From: CAYYUA01 sp964542585
GTDB taxonomy: Bacteria > Bacteroidota > Bacteroidia > CAILMK01 > CAYYUA01
DNA: 64,000 nucleotides
Assembly: GCA_964542585.1 (NCBI GenBank)
Contig: CAZIUI010000003.1
Coordinates: 113,919-177,918 of the forward strand
Reading direction: 5' to 3'
The position numbers and the translations under genes are program-made. Positions 33,079 to 41,499 of the stretch are shown one piece after another (position 1 is the first letter of the stretch; each line of letters opens with the position of its first letter). The notes beneath the pieces were generated by a model. It made no database searches, had not been told where the DNA came from, and worked only from the letters and a program-made list of their open reading frames with translations.

Positions 33079-33492
33079 ATTGTTATATTAAATTTACAAT
33101 TTTGAAGGTTACTTTAACATCTTTGTAGTATTCAATTAGCTCACCTTTACTAGGGATTGCATACAAATGTCATAGATTGACAATTACAATATTTGTGGTT
33201 GCTGACTGGATAATAAGCCTTGAAAAAAACTTTCTCACAAAAACCCCTTTTTAAAGCAGGAATATCATCTTAAAAGGTACTATTTCTATATAGTGAACAA
33301 TTGTAGTACTGTGGATTGGAGATACAACTAATTAATAGTTAAAGTTAAATTTTTGGTATAATGAACCTTTAATCATTTAACCCTTAAATATAAGTCTTGG
33401 TTTGCGTTCGCTTAAGTTTAATGGTTCAAAATTAAAGAATCTTACACAATTAGCATTCGAGTAAATAAAACTAGCCAACGCCAATTTGGTTT
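33079..33492. other. Region upstream of rho, no gene seen
   Basis: 414 AT-rich bases between the E2 gene and rho, both on the minus strand. The only promoter-like element I find is a minus-strand TAATTTTG at 33427-33434, which would give rho a leader of about 340 bases. No ORF or strong hairpin was recognised. A long rho leader would fit the autoregulation of rho known in other bacteria, but that is inference. Confidence 0.4.
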
Positions 33493-34812
33493 TCAAACTA
33501 AGATACGAAATGGATCCTCTAAATATTCCCTGAAGGTTTTCAGAAATTGTGCTCCAATGGCTCCATCTACCACACGGTGATCACAAGACAAAGTAACCCT
33601 CATCATATTGGTCGCTTGCCATTCCCCTCCTACAAGACTAGGCTGTTGTTTTATGGCACCGATAGCCAGAATACACGAATCCGGTGGATTAATGATGGCA
33701 GTAAAATTATCAATGCCGTACATTCCAAGATTTGATACGGTAAAGGTATTGCCCTCAAAATCCTGCGGCTGAAGTTGTTTGTTGTGCGCTTTTTCAGCGA
33801 ATTCCTGGGTTTCTTTAGCAATGTCACTAATACCTTTCTGATCAGCATTATTTATGACTGGCACTACAAGTCCTTCCTCTACAGCTATAGCCACACCAGT
33901 ATTCACGTGATGGTAATACCGAATACTGTCACCCAACCAAGAGGCATTTGCTTTTGGATTACGCTTTAAAGCAACCGAAGCAGCTTTGGTAATTAGGTCA
34001 TTAAAAGATGTTTTCACATCGGATATTTCATTAATCCGTTTTCTTGCGGTAATTGCTTGATCCATGTTGATATCCACGGTCAAATAAAAATGCGGAGCGG
34101 TAAACTTGCTTTCCGCTAAGCGCTTAGCAATGGTTTTACGCATCTGAGAAAGGGGTACATCCTCATAAGATGCTTCAGCTTGTCCATTCTGAGGGGGCTC
34201 TGGAACCTCAGGAGCTTTGGTTTGAGGGGCGGTGGGTTCTGTAGGCTGCTGTTTTTGAGGGGTTACTCCCTGCCTTTCAGCCTCTTCAATATCCCGCTTT
34301 ATAATCCTGCCATTGTCTCCCGTACCTTTTAAGCTTTGGAGCTCAATTCCTTTTTCAGCTGCCAGCTTTTTAGCCAATGGGGAAGCTTTTATCCTTGTGG
34401 TATCCTCTTCTGCATGGGATTGCGCTTCAGCTGGTTTCTCGTTATCGGCAGCATTTTTAGCTTCAGTGCTATTAGTTGTAACAGCGGAGGCCTCAGGTTT
34501 TGACTCTTCTTGGGTTTGTTCGATAGTATTTTCTCCGGCTGTGGCTGATTTTAATGCTTCTTTATAATCTTCTCCCTCTTCTCCCACTACTGCAATCACT
34601 TTATCAACCGGCACAACATCTCCTTGTTCAACACCTACGTACAAAAGCTTTCCCTCATAAAAACTTTCAAGCTCCATGTTAGCTTTATCGGTTTCCACCT
34701 CAGCCAAAATATCGCCTTGAGCAATTTCATCACCCACCTGCTTAAACCATTCTACAATGGTTCCTTCTTCCATGGTGTCACTTAGGCGTGGCATGGTGAT
34801 TACTTCAGCCAT
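33493..34812 (-). CDS. 2-oxo acid dehydrogenase E2, probably pyruvate dehydrogenase dihydrolipoyl acetyltransferase
   Basis: 439 residues. One lipoyl domain (1-78) has the lipoylated Lys43 in EVETDKANMELES. An Ala/Glu/Thr-rich linker and the E1/E3-binding domain (about 140-180, KASPLAKKLAAEKGIELQSLKGTG) follow, then a second Pro/Gln-rich linker and the catalytic acyltransferase core ending in LSCDHRVVDGAIG with His412 and Asp416. The PDH assignment rests on overall resemblance to Bacteroidota PdhC; E1 and E3 genes are not in the window. A minus-strand TATTTTTG at 34862-34869 is a plausible -7 element. Confidence 0.88.
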   Translation of the reverse strand: MAEVITMPRLSDTMEEGTIVEWFKQVGDEIAQGDILAEVETDKANMELESFYEGKLLYVGVEQGDVVPVDKVIAVVGEEGEDYKEALKSATAGENTIEQTQEESKPEASAVTTNSTEAKNAADNEKPAEAQSHAEEDTTRIKASPLAKKLAAEKGIELQSLKGTGDNGRIIKRDIEEAERQGVTPQKQQPTEPTAPQTKAPEVPEPPQNGQAEASYEDVPLSQMRKTIAKRLAESKFTAPHFYLTVDINMDQAITARKRINEISDVKTSFNDLITKAASVALKRNPKANASWLGDSIRYYHHVNTGVAIAVEEGLVVPVINNADQKGISDIAKETQEFAEKAHNKQLQPQDFEGNTFTVSNLGMYGIDNFTAIINPPDSCILAIGAIKQQPSLVGGEWQATNMMRVTLSCDHRVVDGAIGAQFLKTFREYLEDPFRILV

Positions 34813-34941
34813 ACAAGTTTGTTTTTATTTAGTAAGAATCGTGTAACTCCTGGTTTGAGTACAAAAATAAAGCATTCAAGGTAATTCGGGCACGGAAAAA
34901 CGGTAATAATAACTTTCTTAACCCCTAAGCTCATTTTTTGG

Positions 34942-34949
34942 TATTTTTG
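34942..34949 (+). promoter_or_regulatory. -7 element (TATTTTTG) of thyA-folA
   Basis: An exact TAnnTTTG match only 11 bases before the thyA ATG, implying a nearly leaderless mRNA. The -33 box is weak. Confidence 0.4.
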
Positions 34950-34960
34950 CTGAAAACTCC

Positions 34961-35755
34961 ATGCAAGCATACCTTGATCTATTAGCCCATGTTCGGGATT
35001 ACGGAGTAGCTAAAAGTGATAGGACGGGGACAGGTACCATCAGTAGTTTTGGCCATCAACTACACTTTGATCTAGAGGCAGGGTTCCCCCTAATAACAAC
35101 TAAAAAAGTACCATTCAAAGCCGTCCTGGGTGAATTGATTTGGTTCATACGGGGTATGACAAACATTGCTTTTCTACACGATCGTAAGGTTCATATTTGG
35201 GATTCATGGGCTGATGAAAACGGTGATCTAGGTCCAATCTATGGCAAACAGTGGCGGTCCTGGCCTGATAAACAAGGTCGGTCAATCGATCAATTGAAAC
35301 AAGTCATTGATTCCATCCAAAACAATCCGGATTCCCGCCGGTTAGTGGTAAGTGCTTGGAATCCTGCAGATCTCCCTGAAATGGCCTTGAGTCCGTGCCA
35401 TTGTTTGTTCCAATTTTATGTAGCTAATGGTAAGCTTTCTTGTCAGCTTTACCAGCGCAGTGCAGACCTCTTTATTGGGGTCCCATTTAACATCGCTTCT
35501 TATGCTTTGCTAACCCATATGGTAGCTCAGGTTTGTGGTTTGCAGGTTGGCAAGTTTATTCACACGTTCGGAGATGCTCATATTTACTCAAATCACTTGG
35601 AACAGGTTGAGACCCAACTAAAAAGGCAACCTCAACAACTGCCATCACTTCGCATTGATAAGGAAATTCGATCTATTGATGATTTTGATGTTCAGCACTT
35701 TGACCTTGAAGGATACAAGCCCTATCCGCACATAAAAGCCCCGGTAGCTGTTTAA
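34961..35755 (+). CDS. thyA: Thymidylate synthase
   Basis: 264 residues, the same length as E. coli ThyA. The catalytic cysteine Cys146 lies in LSPCHCLFQFYV, with the preceding NPDSRRLVVSAWNPADLPEMAL, the folate/dUMP-binding LYQRSADLFIGVPFNIASYA and GDAHIYSNHLEQ. It methylates dUMP to dTMP and turns methylene-tetrahydrofolate into dihydrofolate, which the next gene product recycles. folA follows after 22 bases. Confidence 0.98.
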   Translation: MQAYLDLLAHVRDYGVAKSDRTGTGTISSFGHQLHFDLEAGFPLITTKKVPFKAVLGELIWFIRGMTNIAFLHDRKVHIWDSWADENGDLGPIYGKQWRSWPDKQGRSIDQLKQVIDSIQNNPDSRRLVVSAWNPADLPEMALSPCHCLFQFYVANGKLSCQLYQRSADLFIGVPFNIASYALLTHMVAQVCGLQVGKFIHTFGDAHIYSNHLEQVETQLKRQPQQLPSLRIDKEIRSIDDFDVQHFDLEGYKPYPHIKAPVAV

Positions 35756-35777
35756 AGAAGCTAAAACAATTCCAATT

Positions 35778-36299
35778 ATGCTAGCCCCGCATCAGACTTT
35801 ATCATTAATGGTGGCTATGGCTGAAAACCGGGTAATAGGGTCCCGCAATGACCTCCCCTGGCACCTGCCTAAGGATTTTCAGCGGTTTAAAGACCATACC
35901 AAGGGGCATAATATCATCATGGGAAGAAAAACTTTTGAATCGCTTGGGGGAAAACCCTTGCCTAAAAGGACCAATATCATCATTACCCGTCAGAGAAACT
36001 ACCAATCTCCTAACAGTACTGTGGTGGGCAGTTTACATGAAGCTTTACAATATGTAGGTAGGACAAATGATCCTGAACCTTTTGTCATTGGTGGCGGAGA
36101 AATATATCGGCAAGCCCTTCCTTTTGCTGAGCGTATTTACTTGACAATCGTTCACACCCAAATAGATGGGGATACGTTTTTTCCTGAATTTGACCCAGAA
36201 GAATGGCAGGTTACGGAAAAAACCCCTATACCCACTGATGAAAAGCATGATTTTCCTTTTACTTTCTACACCTACGAGCGGGTAGATCAGCCTGCCTAA
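35778..36299 (+). CDS. folA: Dihydrofolate reductase
   Basis: 173 residues. Characteristic start SLMVAMAENRVIGSRNDLPWHLPKDFQRFK (active-site Asp in the WHLPKD segment), NIIMGRKTFESLG, FVIGGGEIYRQALP with the NADPH Gly-Gly, and the closing beta strands. It pairs with thyA in the usual operon. Its last 4 bases overlap the convergent proS stop. Confidence 0.97.
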   Translation: MLAPHQTLSLMVAMAENRVIGSRNDLPWHLPKDFQRFKDHTKGHNIIMGRKTFESLGGKPLPKRTNIIITRQRNYQSPNSTVVGSLHEALQYVGRTNDPEPFVIGGGEIYRQALPFAERIYLTIVHTQIDGDTFFPEFDPEEWQVTEKTPIPTDEKHDFPFTFYTYERVDQPA

Positions 36300-37765
36300 T
36301 ACGCCTTAGCAAAGACAACGCGATAGGGGGAGTAGTTACCGGTGTAAATACATTGCCCAGGTTCACTCTTTTCAAAAGGTATGAGTCGGATAGTAGATTT
36401 AGTTTCAGCTTTAATTTGCTCTTCTGTTTCTACACTCCCGTCCCAATGAGCATACACGAATCCACCGGACTCTTCAATAATGCGCTTGAAAGTGTCATAA
36501 TCGTCTACAATGTGGGTATGGCCTTCTCTAAAAGCTAAAGCACGTTGATAAAGGTTCTTTTGGATGTCTTCTATCAAGTTGGGTATACTTTCCTCAATTG
36601 AATGAATAGGCTTGTAAGTCTTTTCAAGCGTATCCCTTCTGGCAACTTCAACCTGTTCGTTTTCAAGGTCCTTGGGACCTATAGCAATTCTAACTGGAAT
36701 TCCTTTCACCTCATACGCTGAAAACTTCCAACCCGGTTTTTGCTTATCATCATCATCGTATTTCACGCTGTATCCAAGTTCCTGAAGCTTCTGACGGATG
36801 GATCTGGCCTGCTGATCTATCTTTTCAAATTGCGCTTGATCTCTGTAAATAGGTACGATAACGATCTGTAAGGGGGCAAGTTTAGGAGGTAAAACCAACC
36901 CCTGATCATCAGAGTGAGTCATTATAAGACCACCGATCAACCGCGTAGAAACGCCCCATGAAGTCGCCCAAACATAAGCATCATGCCCTTCAGGCGTAGC
37001 ATAGGTAACGTTAAAAGCTTTAGCAAAATTCTGGCCCAGGAAGTGAGAAGTACCGGTTTGCAATGCCTTGCCATCCTGCATGAGCGCTTCCATGCAATAG
37101 GTTGTTTCAGCCCCGGCAAATTTCTCATTTTCCCCTTTGGTTCCCGTTAAAAGAGGGATGGCCATGTGATCCTCTACAAAAGAACGATAGACCTCCAACA
37201 TCCTTTCAGCTTCCTCAATGGCCTCCTCTTTGGTAGCATGTGCGGTATGCCCTTCCTGCCAAAGGAATTCAGAAGTGCGAAGGAATAGCCTTGTACGCAT
37301 CTCCCACCTTACCACATTAGCCCACTGATTGATGAGCAGCGGTAAGTCACGATAAGACTGGATCCAATCCTTGTAGGCATTCCAGATAATTGTTTCGGAA
37401 GTGGGACGAACAACAAGCTCCTCATCGAGCTTAGCATCAGGGTCCACTTCAACTCCACCTTCTTCGCTAGCACGTAACCGGTAGTGTGTAACCACAGCTG
37501 CTTCTTTGGCAAACCCTTCTACGTGTTCAGCCTCCTGGCTAAAAAATCCCTTTGGGACGAAAAGGGGGAAATAGGCATTTTGATGACCGGTAGCTTTGAA
37601 CCGCTTATCCAGCTCTGCTTGTATAGCCTCCCAAAAAGCAAAGCCATATGGTTTTATTACCATACACCCTTTAACAGAGGAATGCTCGGCTAAATCTGCC
37701 GTTTTTATGATGTCATTGTACCACTGTGAATAATCGATTGATTGTGGAGTTATTTTCTCCGCCAT
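36296..37765 (-). CDS. proS: Prolyl-tRNA synthetase, archaeal/eukaryotic-like type without editing insertion
   Basis: 489 residues; class II aaRS with no INS editing domain, the short form found in Bacteroidota. Motif 1 region GFAFWEAIQAELDKRFK, motif 2 VVRWEMRTRLFLRTSEFLWQEGHTAH, motif 3 within GGLIMTHSDDQGLVLPP, the anticodon-binding domain (IVIVPIYRDQAQFEKI) and a C-terminal domain ending in Tyr (FAKAY). A minus-strand TAATTTTG at 37811-37818 is a likely -7 element, 45 bases before the ATG. Confidence 0.97.
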   Translation of the reverse strand: MAEKITPQSIDYSQWYNDIIKTADLAEHSSVKGCMVIKPYGFAFWEAIQAELDKRFKATGHQNAYFPLFVPKGFFSQEAEHVEGFAKEAAVVTHYRLRASEEGGVEVDPDAKLDEELVVRPTSETIIWNAYKDWIQSYRDLPLLINQWANVVRWEMRTRLFLRTSEFLWQEGHTAHATKEEAIEEAERMLEVYRSFVEDHMAIPLLTGTKGENEKFAGAETTYCMEALMQDGKALQTGTSHFLGQNFAKAFNVTYATPEGHDAYVWATSWGVSTRLIGGLIMTHSDDQGLVLPPKLAPLQIVIVPIYRDQAQFEKIDQQARSIRQKLQELGYSVKYDDDDKQKPGWKFSAYEVKGIPVRIAIGPKDLENEQVEVARRDTLEKTYKPIHSIEESIPNLIEDIQKNLYQRALAFREGHTHIVDDYDTFKRIIEESGGFVYAHWDGSVETEEQIKAETKSTIRLIPFEKSEPGQCIYTGNYSPYRVVFAKAY

Positions 37766-37863
37766 TGATTCTTAGCCTGTTTTGGAGTAAAATTTGTAGT
37801 TTATTAACTTCAAAATTACAACAAACCTCAGGCTTATGTGGCTAAGGTTTTTTATTAAAAGGA

Positions 37864-39120
37864 ATGCTTATGGTTAGGGTTTTACAGAATATAATGAACT
37901 GGTTTACCCTTCAACTTACGATAGTTATTATTCTGGGTAGCTGTAATAGTATTAACCAAACACAACAAGGGAGTGGTGCTTATTACCATCCAGGCAATAA
38001 AGCTCAAAAGGCTTCAAGCAGCAAATCCTCAACCAATAACAGCGATAAAGAAAAGGCTAGTGTAAATACTTCGCAATCAAAACAGCAAAAGCAACAGCCG
38101 GAAGTGGTTAACCCCGACAGTAAAACCACTTATAGAAACGAAGACCATCAAAATAAAGAAACTTACGAGGGGCAACAAGGGCAGGACTTTGATTACTATC
38201 CAGAAAGCCGGGCTGCATCAAACGATGTATACGAACCAGGCCCTAGTGACCGTGCTTACAAGTACACGACCCAGATAAGGCATTTTAACAGCGATCCAAG
38301 TTTTAGCTACTTTGATCCCTTTTACTATGGCCAGGGTTTTGGAAGTAATCCTTACTACCAAAGGCCCTTCCGTTACAGGGATGGTTTTTCCCTCCGTATT
38401 AGTTCTGGCAATACACCTTTTTACAACCGTTACAACCGGTTGGGACAATGGGGCTACAGATATTTTGATAATCCCTTGAATTACCGGCAAAGTTTTCGAA
38501 ACAGGTTTTATGGCGGAAGGTGTAGTTTTTATGATCCCATTTTAGGATACAGGTACAGCTCTTACCGCGGTGGTTTTGGTGGATACCATCCCTACAATTC
38601 AGGCGATAATAGTAATGACCAATCCAACAATGAGCGCACCATGAGCCGCCCCCGCGATCCTCTAGGTTCTAATTACAATACAGATAAAACGCCAGATAAA
38701 GATAGCAGGCAGCAGCAAGGGAGGAATTTACAGCGCCGCCAGAAGAGTCAGGACTTTGAAACGGATGAAAGTGACAGATCCCGCAATGAGGGCTATAATT
38801 ATTACCAACCTCAACAAAAACGCAATAAATCTGAACCTCAAAAGCGAAAGACTCCTCGCACTCGAAACCGGGAAGATCGTTCAAATCCTTCCATTAACAG
38901 ACAAAACCGGAATGAGCAAAATAGAAGAAGACAATCAAAGCCGGGGAGAAGACCTGATTTGGACCAGAGACAACCTGACTTAAACCGCCAGAGGGACCGT
39001 TTTGATCGTAAGGATCAGTCTGATTTTGAGAGAAGAAAGCAGAGAAATCCGAACACCAATGACCGCGATAGGGGTGGTAATAATAGAAGGGATAACACGC
39101 CAAACCGCCGCAGACGTTGA
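37864..39120 (+). CDS. Low-complexity Arg/Asn/Gln-rich lipoprotein, unknown
   Basis: 418 residues. The N-terminal hydrophobic segment ends in a lipobox-like ILGSC, so it is probably lipid-anchored; Met11 (37894) is an alternative start. Residues ~30-110 are Ser/Lys/Gln-rich, ~110-250 are Tyr/Phe/Gly-rich with many aromatic-Arg pairs (GFGSNPYYQRPFRYRDGF, RYRSSYRGGFGGYHPYN style), and ~250-418 are extremely Arg/Asn/Gln/Asp-rich and end NRRRR. No domain is recognised. The composition resembles disordered RNA- or polyanion-binding proteins, yet the lipobox points outward. The next gene is an outer-membrane barrel 42 bases downstream on the same strand. Confidence 0.75.
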   Translation: MLMVRVLQNIMNWFTLQLTIVIILGSCNSINQTQQGSGAYYHPGNKAQKASSSKSSTNNSDKEKASVNTSQSKQQKQQPEVVNPDSKTTYRNEDHQNKETYEGQQGQDFDYYPESRAASNDVYEPGPSDRAYKYTTQIRHFNSDPSFSYFDPFYYGQGFGSNPYYQRPFRYRDGFSLRISSGNTPFYNRYNRLGQWGYRYFDNPLNYRQSFRNRFYGGRCSFYDPILGYRYSSYRGGFGGYHPYNSGDNSNDQSNNERTMSRPRDPLGSNYNTDKTPDKDSRQQQGRNLQRRQKSQDFETDESDRSRNEGYNYYQPQQKRNKSEPQKRKTPRTRNREDRSNPSINRQNRNEQNRRRQSKPGRRPDLDQRQPDLNRQRDRFDRKDQSDFERRKQRNPNTNDRDRGGNNRRDNTPNRRRR

Positions 39121-39162
39121 TAGTATTCCCTATAAATTTATCCCACCAAATCCAATAGTGCC

Positions 39163-40683
39163 ATGGTAAGCAAATGGCTAAAAGGATTCCTGACTTGCAT
39201 AGCATTTCTTACAACTACCCACCAAGCGATAAGCCAGGATCAGTCAGATATTTTGCGCTATTCCAGGCAATTTTTTCCTACTAATGCCCGTGCAGCCGGT
39301 GCTGCTAACGCTTTTGGGGCTGTTGGGGCTAATTCGCTATCCCCAACCTTGAATCCAGCTGGTCTAGGTCTTTACCGGCAATCAGAAGTCAATTTTACAC
39401 CAGCTTTGGAAGTTGCTAACACCAAGTCCAGCTTCCTGGGCACTAGTAATGATATCAATGCGCCTAATTTTAGCATAAACCAATTCAGCGTGGTTCTTAA
39501 TAATGTAGAAACGCGTTTGGGAAAGCCGAAACAAGAAGGATGGGCGGCCTATACATTTTCATTGGGACTAAATCGTAGACGTGGATTTGAACGCAGGGGA
39601 CTTGCTGAGGGTAACAATACGCGTAATTCCATTTTGCAAGGTTTTACCAAAAGAGCGGAGGGACGCTTTCCTTCAAATTTAGGAACGCAAACCATTGAAG
39701 GACTTGCTTATCAAAACTTTTTGATTACCCCATTTGCCGGGGATGATTCCACAAGTTACTTCCCTTCCACCGAACCTGGTAACCCTAATGTAAGCCAAGG
39801 GCGAAATTTTACTAGTGAAGGAGGGGTAAGCGATCTTTACCTATCATTTGGAGCTAATTACAGTAATAGCCTTTATCTAGGTATAACCCTTGGCTTTCCA
39901 ATTGTTAATTATGAAAAAGAAGCTATTGTAAAAGAAACCAATAATAACCTGGATCAAGCTAACTTAAACGATTCCTTTCCAAATTTCCGATCCCTGGAAT
40001 TTGAGCGAAGCCTTGAAACTACTGGCAGCGGTTTTTATGGGGGATTGGGAGCTATTTACCGCCCATTTGACTTCATGAGAATTGGCGCTAGTATCTATTC
40101 CCCTACTTTTTACAACCTGGAAGATGAGTATAAATACACTATGAGTGCCGAGGTATTGGACATTCCTGGTACTTACAATGGCGAAATAAGTACTCCCAAA
40201 GGCAACTTCGACTACAACATTACCACACCATACCGGGTAAATACCAGTTTAGCTTTTTTTCTTGGGCAAAGGGGGTTTTTATCGATAGACTACCAATACC
40301 AGAATCTCCGAAACGGCCAAATCAGCTCCGACAACTTCAGTTTTGGGGAAGTTAATGAATTAGTGGATGACCTCTACGAGCCAACTCATCAGCTAAGAAT
40401 TGGCAGTGAAGTAAGATTAGGCCTTTTCAGTTTGCGAGGAGGGTATGGATTTTTTAGCAGCCCCTTTCAAGAAAATATCACCACTTTTAAGCGTGATGGC
40501 CGGGGATACCTTTACAGCGCCGGATTTGGAGTTAACATGAACAGTTTTACAATTGACCTTGCATTCCAATCAAAAACCCTCTATCGTTTTGTCGAGCCCT
40601 ATTCAGTTACAGATGATAACCCACAAATACAAGAAAGGGTTCGGCGTTCTCATTTCATGCTTACTGGCACTTATCAATGGTAA
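39163..40683 (+). CDS. Outer-membrane beta-barrel protein (FadL/TodX-like, often annotated hemin receptor)
   Basis: 506 residues. The signal peptide (WLKGFLTCIAFLTTTHQAISQ) is followed by a plug-like N-terminus with NARAAGAANAFGAVGANSLSPTLNPAGLG, the hallmark of the OmpP1/FadL/TodX group in Bacteroidota, and then alternating amphipathic strands ending in an aromatic residue (LTGTYQW). The transported molecule is not predictable (hydrophobic compounds in characterised FadL). It is probably co-transcribed with the lipoprotein upstream. The next gene on the opposite strand ends one base away. Confidence 0.85.
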   Translation: MVSKWLKGFLTCIAFLTTTHQAISQDQSDILRYSRQFFPTNARAAGAANAFGAVGANSLSPTLNPAGLGLYRQSEVNFTPALEVANTKSSFLGTSNDINAPNFSINQFSVVLNNVETRLGKPKQEGWAAYTFSLGLNRRRGFERRGLAEGNNTRNSILQGFTKRAEGRFPSNLGTQTIEGLAYQNFLITPFAGDDSTSYFPSTEPGNPNVSQGRNFTSEGGVSDLYLSFGANYSNSLYLGITLGFPIVNYEKEAIVKETNNNLDQANLNDSFPNFRSLEFERSLETTGSGFYGGLGAIYRPFDFMRIGASIYSPTFYNLEDEYKYTMSAEVLDIPGTYNGEISTPKGNFDYNITTPYRVNTSLAFFLGQRGFLSIDYQYQNLRNGQISSDNFSFGEVNELVDDLYEPTHQLRIGSEVRLGLFSLRGGYGFFSSPFQENITTFKRDGRGYLYSAGFGVNMNSFTIDLAFQSKTLYRFVEPYSVTDDNPQIQERVRRSHFMLTGTYQW

Positions 40684-40684
40684 A

Positions 40685-41413
40685 CTACTCTTTATAAAAT
40701 CGTTTTACACCTTTATCACCTTGTTTAGTCCGGTATTTTAAAAGGTAAACGCCATCTTCTAAACTTTGGGTATTAACTGCACCATTACCATTGGATAAAA
40801 CCTTTTGAATTACTTGCTTTCCAACGACATTAAAAACCTTTAAGTTGAGTTTAGCTTGACCTGTAAAGCTTACATTTAGTTGATCTTTCACGGGATTTGG
40901 ATAGGTTTTAAGGGAAAATGAAGAATTATACTTTGCCTGGGGTAATCCAACATAGCCCCTTGTGGTAGCTTCAAAATAACTTGTTTTGGGATCTACATTG
41001 GGGAAACCACTACTTAATAGACCAACCTTTATAGTAATGCTACCCTTCCCTTCAACAGGATTTAAACCAGTGTCACGTGAATAAAAATTAATCTTTAACT
41101 GACCACTTGTATCAGGAGCCAGGCTGAAGGTTGCACTGTCCGCGGAATTGTAGCAAGCATTTTTGTCACAAACTCCTGGATTTTGCCATTTGGAAGGAAA
41201 GTTTGACACTTTACGCTTCCAGTAAAAATCTAGCGTATCAGAGCTTTTGTTGATAATTATGGTTTTGGGAGCTATTGTTTTTCCTGCTTCTGCTTTAGCT
41301 GTACTTGTATCATTTTTAATTGTAAATGTTTGGGCTGATAAACCATTAAATATTGACCAACCTGTCAATCCTAACAACATACCTATTGTAACTGCAAGGC
41401 GCTTGAACATCAT
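40685..41413 (-). CDS. Small type IX-secreted protein (type A sorting domain)
   Basis: 242 residues. The signal peptide ends around LSAQ (about 28). A single Ig-like beta domain (about 30-150, with one Cys pair in GVCDKNACYN) precedes a type A sorting domain starting LKTYPNPVKDQLNVSF and ending GVKRFYKE. It is secreted by the type IX system; the ligand is unknown. It is divergent from the Omp28-like gene, with overlapping promoters. Confidence 0.87.
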   Translation of the reverse strand: MMFKRLAVTIGMLLGLTGWSIFNGLSAQTFTIKNDTSTAKAEAGKTIAPKTIIINKSSDTLDFYWKRKVSNFPSKWQNPGVCDKNACYNSADSATFSLAPDTSGQLKINFYSRDTGLNPVEGKGSITIKVGLLSSGFPNVDPKTSYFEATTRGYVGLPQAKYNSSFSLKTYPNPVKDQLNVSFTGQAKLNLKVFNVVGKQVIQKVLSNGNGAVNTQSLEDGVYLLKYRTKQGDKGVKRFYKE

Positions 41414-41450
41414 AAGTTTAATTTTTAAATAGTAACCCTAACTTAAGGTA

Positions 41451-41481
41451 TTGCTTTTAAGTTAAAAACATTTTAAGTTTG
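41451..41481 (+). promoter_or_regulatory. Promoter of the Omp28-like gene
   Basis: TTG (41451-41453), a 20-base spacer and TAAGTTTG (41474-41481, exact). Transcription would start near 41487, which favours the ATG at 41500 as the start codon. The minus strand carries TATTTTTG (41491-41484) for the divergent gene, so the two promoters overlap. Confidence 0.55.
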
Positions 41482-41499
41482 TTCAAAAATATGAATTTT

